The translations under genes were made by a program, and so were the position numbers. A DNA stretch of 64,000 bases from JBBQYD01 sp942493075 (GTDB taxonomy: Bacteria > Verrucomicrobiota > Verrucomicrobiia > Limisphaerales > UBA8199). The stretch is from assembly GCA_942493075.1 (NCBI GenBank), contig OW818681.1:2604001-2668000 (forward strand). The letters run 5' to 3'. The notes under the pieces were generated by a model. It was not told the DNA's origin and did not search any database. It saw only the letters and a program-made list of their open reading frames with translations. The first letter of the stretch is position 1; each line of letters begins with the position of its first letter. Shown here in pieces: positions 63,252 through 64,000 of this stretch.

Positions 63252-63752
63252 ATGAACGAGCAATACGAATTTCTAAACCTAAGGGTCAAACCGGCAATAG
63301 GGGGCTTCCGTGAAGCATCTTTTATCCTTGGAATCCATATTGATGGTTGCGTTTACCTCGAGAAACTCGGAGAACTCAAGGCGTTAGCCAATCCACCCCC
63401 CGGCGCGCAGCGCTATTTCTCCATCCGCTATTTGTTCAGATTGGCCGAAGACGAGAAGTGGCTCGCTCGAGCAATCAGGCTTATTCGGGAACATTCGCGC
63501 GACCTAAACAGCGCCAAAAGGACAAAAGGACCTGCTAATGCCTTGAATTCCAAGGGTTTTGTGCGCCCCCAGTCGAAACTTGCCTATCGTCAACTCCAGC
63601 GGGCTGGACTTAACAACAGTCACGATATTCCCCAACTCCGTCAAAACGACAACTCGGTCAGACACAAATCATATGAATACAAGCAATACTGCTGCGCCAG
63701 CAAATGCATACTGCCTGGTACGCTATTCGAACAATTCCAGGGCCAAAACTGA
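63252..63752 (+). CDS. Excisionase-like small DNA-binding protein
   Basis: The first 90 residues follow a pattern I associate with Verrucomicrobiota and Planctomycetota: NEQYEFLNLRVKPA, then SFILGIHIDGCVYLEKLGEL, PPPGAQRYFSIRYLFRLAED and EKWLARAIRLIREHS. This resembles a winged helix of the excisionase/MerR type, often found near recombinases. The C-terminal half (105-166) is less certain, because the next gene overlaps its last 80 bp in another frame. The start ATG at 63252 opens the conserved part. Confidence 0.65.
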   Translation: MNEQYEFLNLRVKPAIGGFREASFILGIHIDGCVYLEKLGELKALANPPPGAQRYFSIRYLFRLAEDEKWLARAIRLIREHSRDLNSAKRTKGPANALNSKGFVRPQSKLAYRQLQRAGLNNSHDIPQLRQNDNSVRHKSYEYKQYCCASKCILPGTLFEQFQGQN

Positions 63753-64000
63753 TTTTCCCGAAATACAGCCTGACAAGAAAGGACTCCAGGACTGCGCCCG
63801 AGCACTTGCCGAAACCCATGTAAGACATCGCGGAATAGACGTTACCGGCTTTGGACACCTAGACGCCTTAGCGCTTCTACTTCGGGAAGCCGAAAGAGAG
63901 GCATTGCCAACCAGGCAGGTGGTAGTCCTCGAAGCGCTTGATCGGTTCACGCACGCTCCCGTTTTGGAGCAGAAGGTCTGCCGACCCATGAATGATCCGG
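63673..64000 (+). CDS. Unknown protein cut by the window edge
   Basis: An open frame runs from the ATG at 63673 to the window end (109 codons) and reads RALAETHVRHRGIDVTGFGH, then DALALLLREAEREALPTRQV. The composition is protein-like, with Leu- and Glu-rich helices. It overlaps the excisionase-like gene by 80 bp. No ribosome binding site is clear. I recognise no family. Confidence 0.5.
   Translation, partial: MNTSNTAAPANAYCLVRYSNNSRAKTDFPEIQPDKKGLQDCARALAETHVRHRGIDVTGFGHLDALALLLREAEREALPTRQVVVLEALDRFTHAPVLEQKVCRPMNDP

Overview
The window looks like a chromosome segment of a Verrucomicrobiota-type bacterium of moderately high GC. This is an inference from the PEP-CTERM sorting signal, the multicopper oxidase with a Verrucomicrobia-style C-terminal extension, the stacked YHS/heavy-metal-binding domains, and a tyrosine recombinase and an excisionase-like protein of types I associate with that phylum. 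I see no rRNA, tRNA or CRISPR array.

Layout. Positions 1-2.3 kb hold a CsgG-like secreted-protein gene cut by the window edge and a decayed PEP-CTERM gene. Positions 2.57-48.29 kb form an accessory metal-resistance region bracketed by two 126-bp direct repeats about 80% identical. Inside are: an EamA transporter with a His-rich tail; a CzcBAC-like RND operon (4.3-11.9 kb); a complete 4.9-kb IS21-like transposon with terminal repeats and a 7-bp target duplication (12.03-16.91 kb); secreted copper-binding and zinc-ribbon proteins and an OsmC protein (17-19.2 kb); a CusCBA-like operon (19.8-26.5 kb); an extra Lgt (27.6 kb); a CorE-type ECF sigma factor divergent from a CopA ATPase (28.9-32.1 kb); a CnrYXH-like anti-sigma/sensor/sigma trio with a methyltransferase (32.4-34.5 kb); and a Tat-exported multicopper oxidase (35-36.6 kb). 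A nested module bounded by recombinase remnants (37.0-47.2 kb) holds a MexEF-OprN-like pump and a second CorE/CopA pair. The same bipartite promoter-like motif lies before both copA genes and before the MexE-like gene, suggesting one copper regulon.

From 48.5 kb onward the content changes to conflict- and signalling-type genes. These are a zinc-finger TIR protein, two convergent TPR genes (one with an NlpC/P60 domain) and two tiny acidic genes with strong ribosome binding sites. They are followed by a six-gene operon (53.9-61.1 kb) encoding a sigma-70-like factor, an uncharacterised protein, an ImmA/IrrE peptidase-UvrD helicase-iron-sulfur nuclease fusion, a three-repeat multiubiquitin protein, an E1-like ThiF enzyme and a DUF6527-type Cys cluster protein. 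A duplicated bipartite element lies before the sigma gene and before the multiubiquitin gene, and an 11-bp inverted repeat ends directly at the multiubiquitin start codon. This operon is the best candidate here for a poorly described system: a ubiquitin-like conjugation module wired to a metalloprotease/helicase sensor and its own sigma factor. The window ends with an HNH nuclease, an XRE regulator, an excisionase-like protein and a gene cut by the edge.
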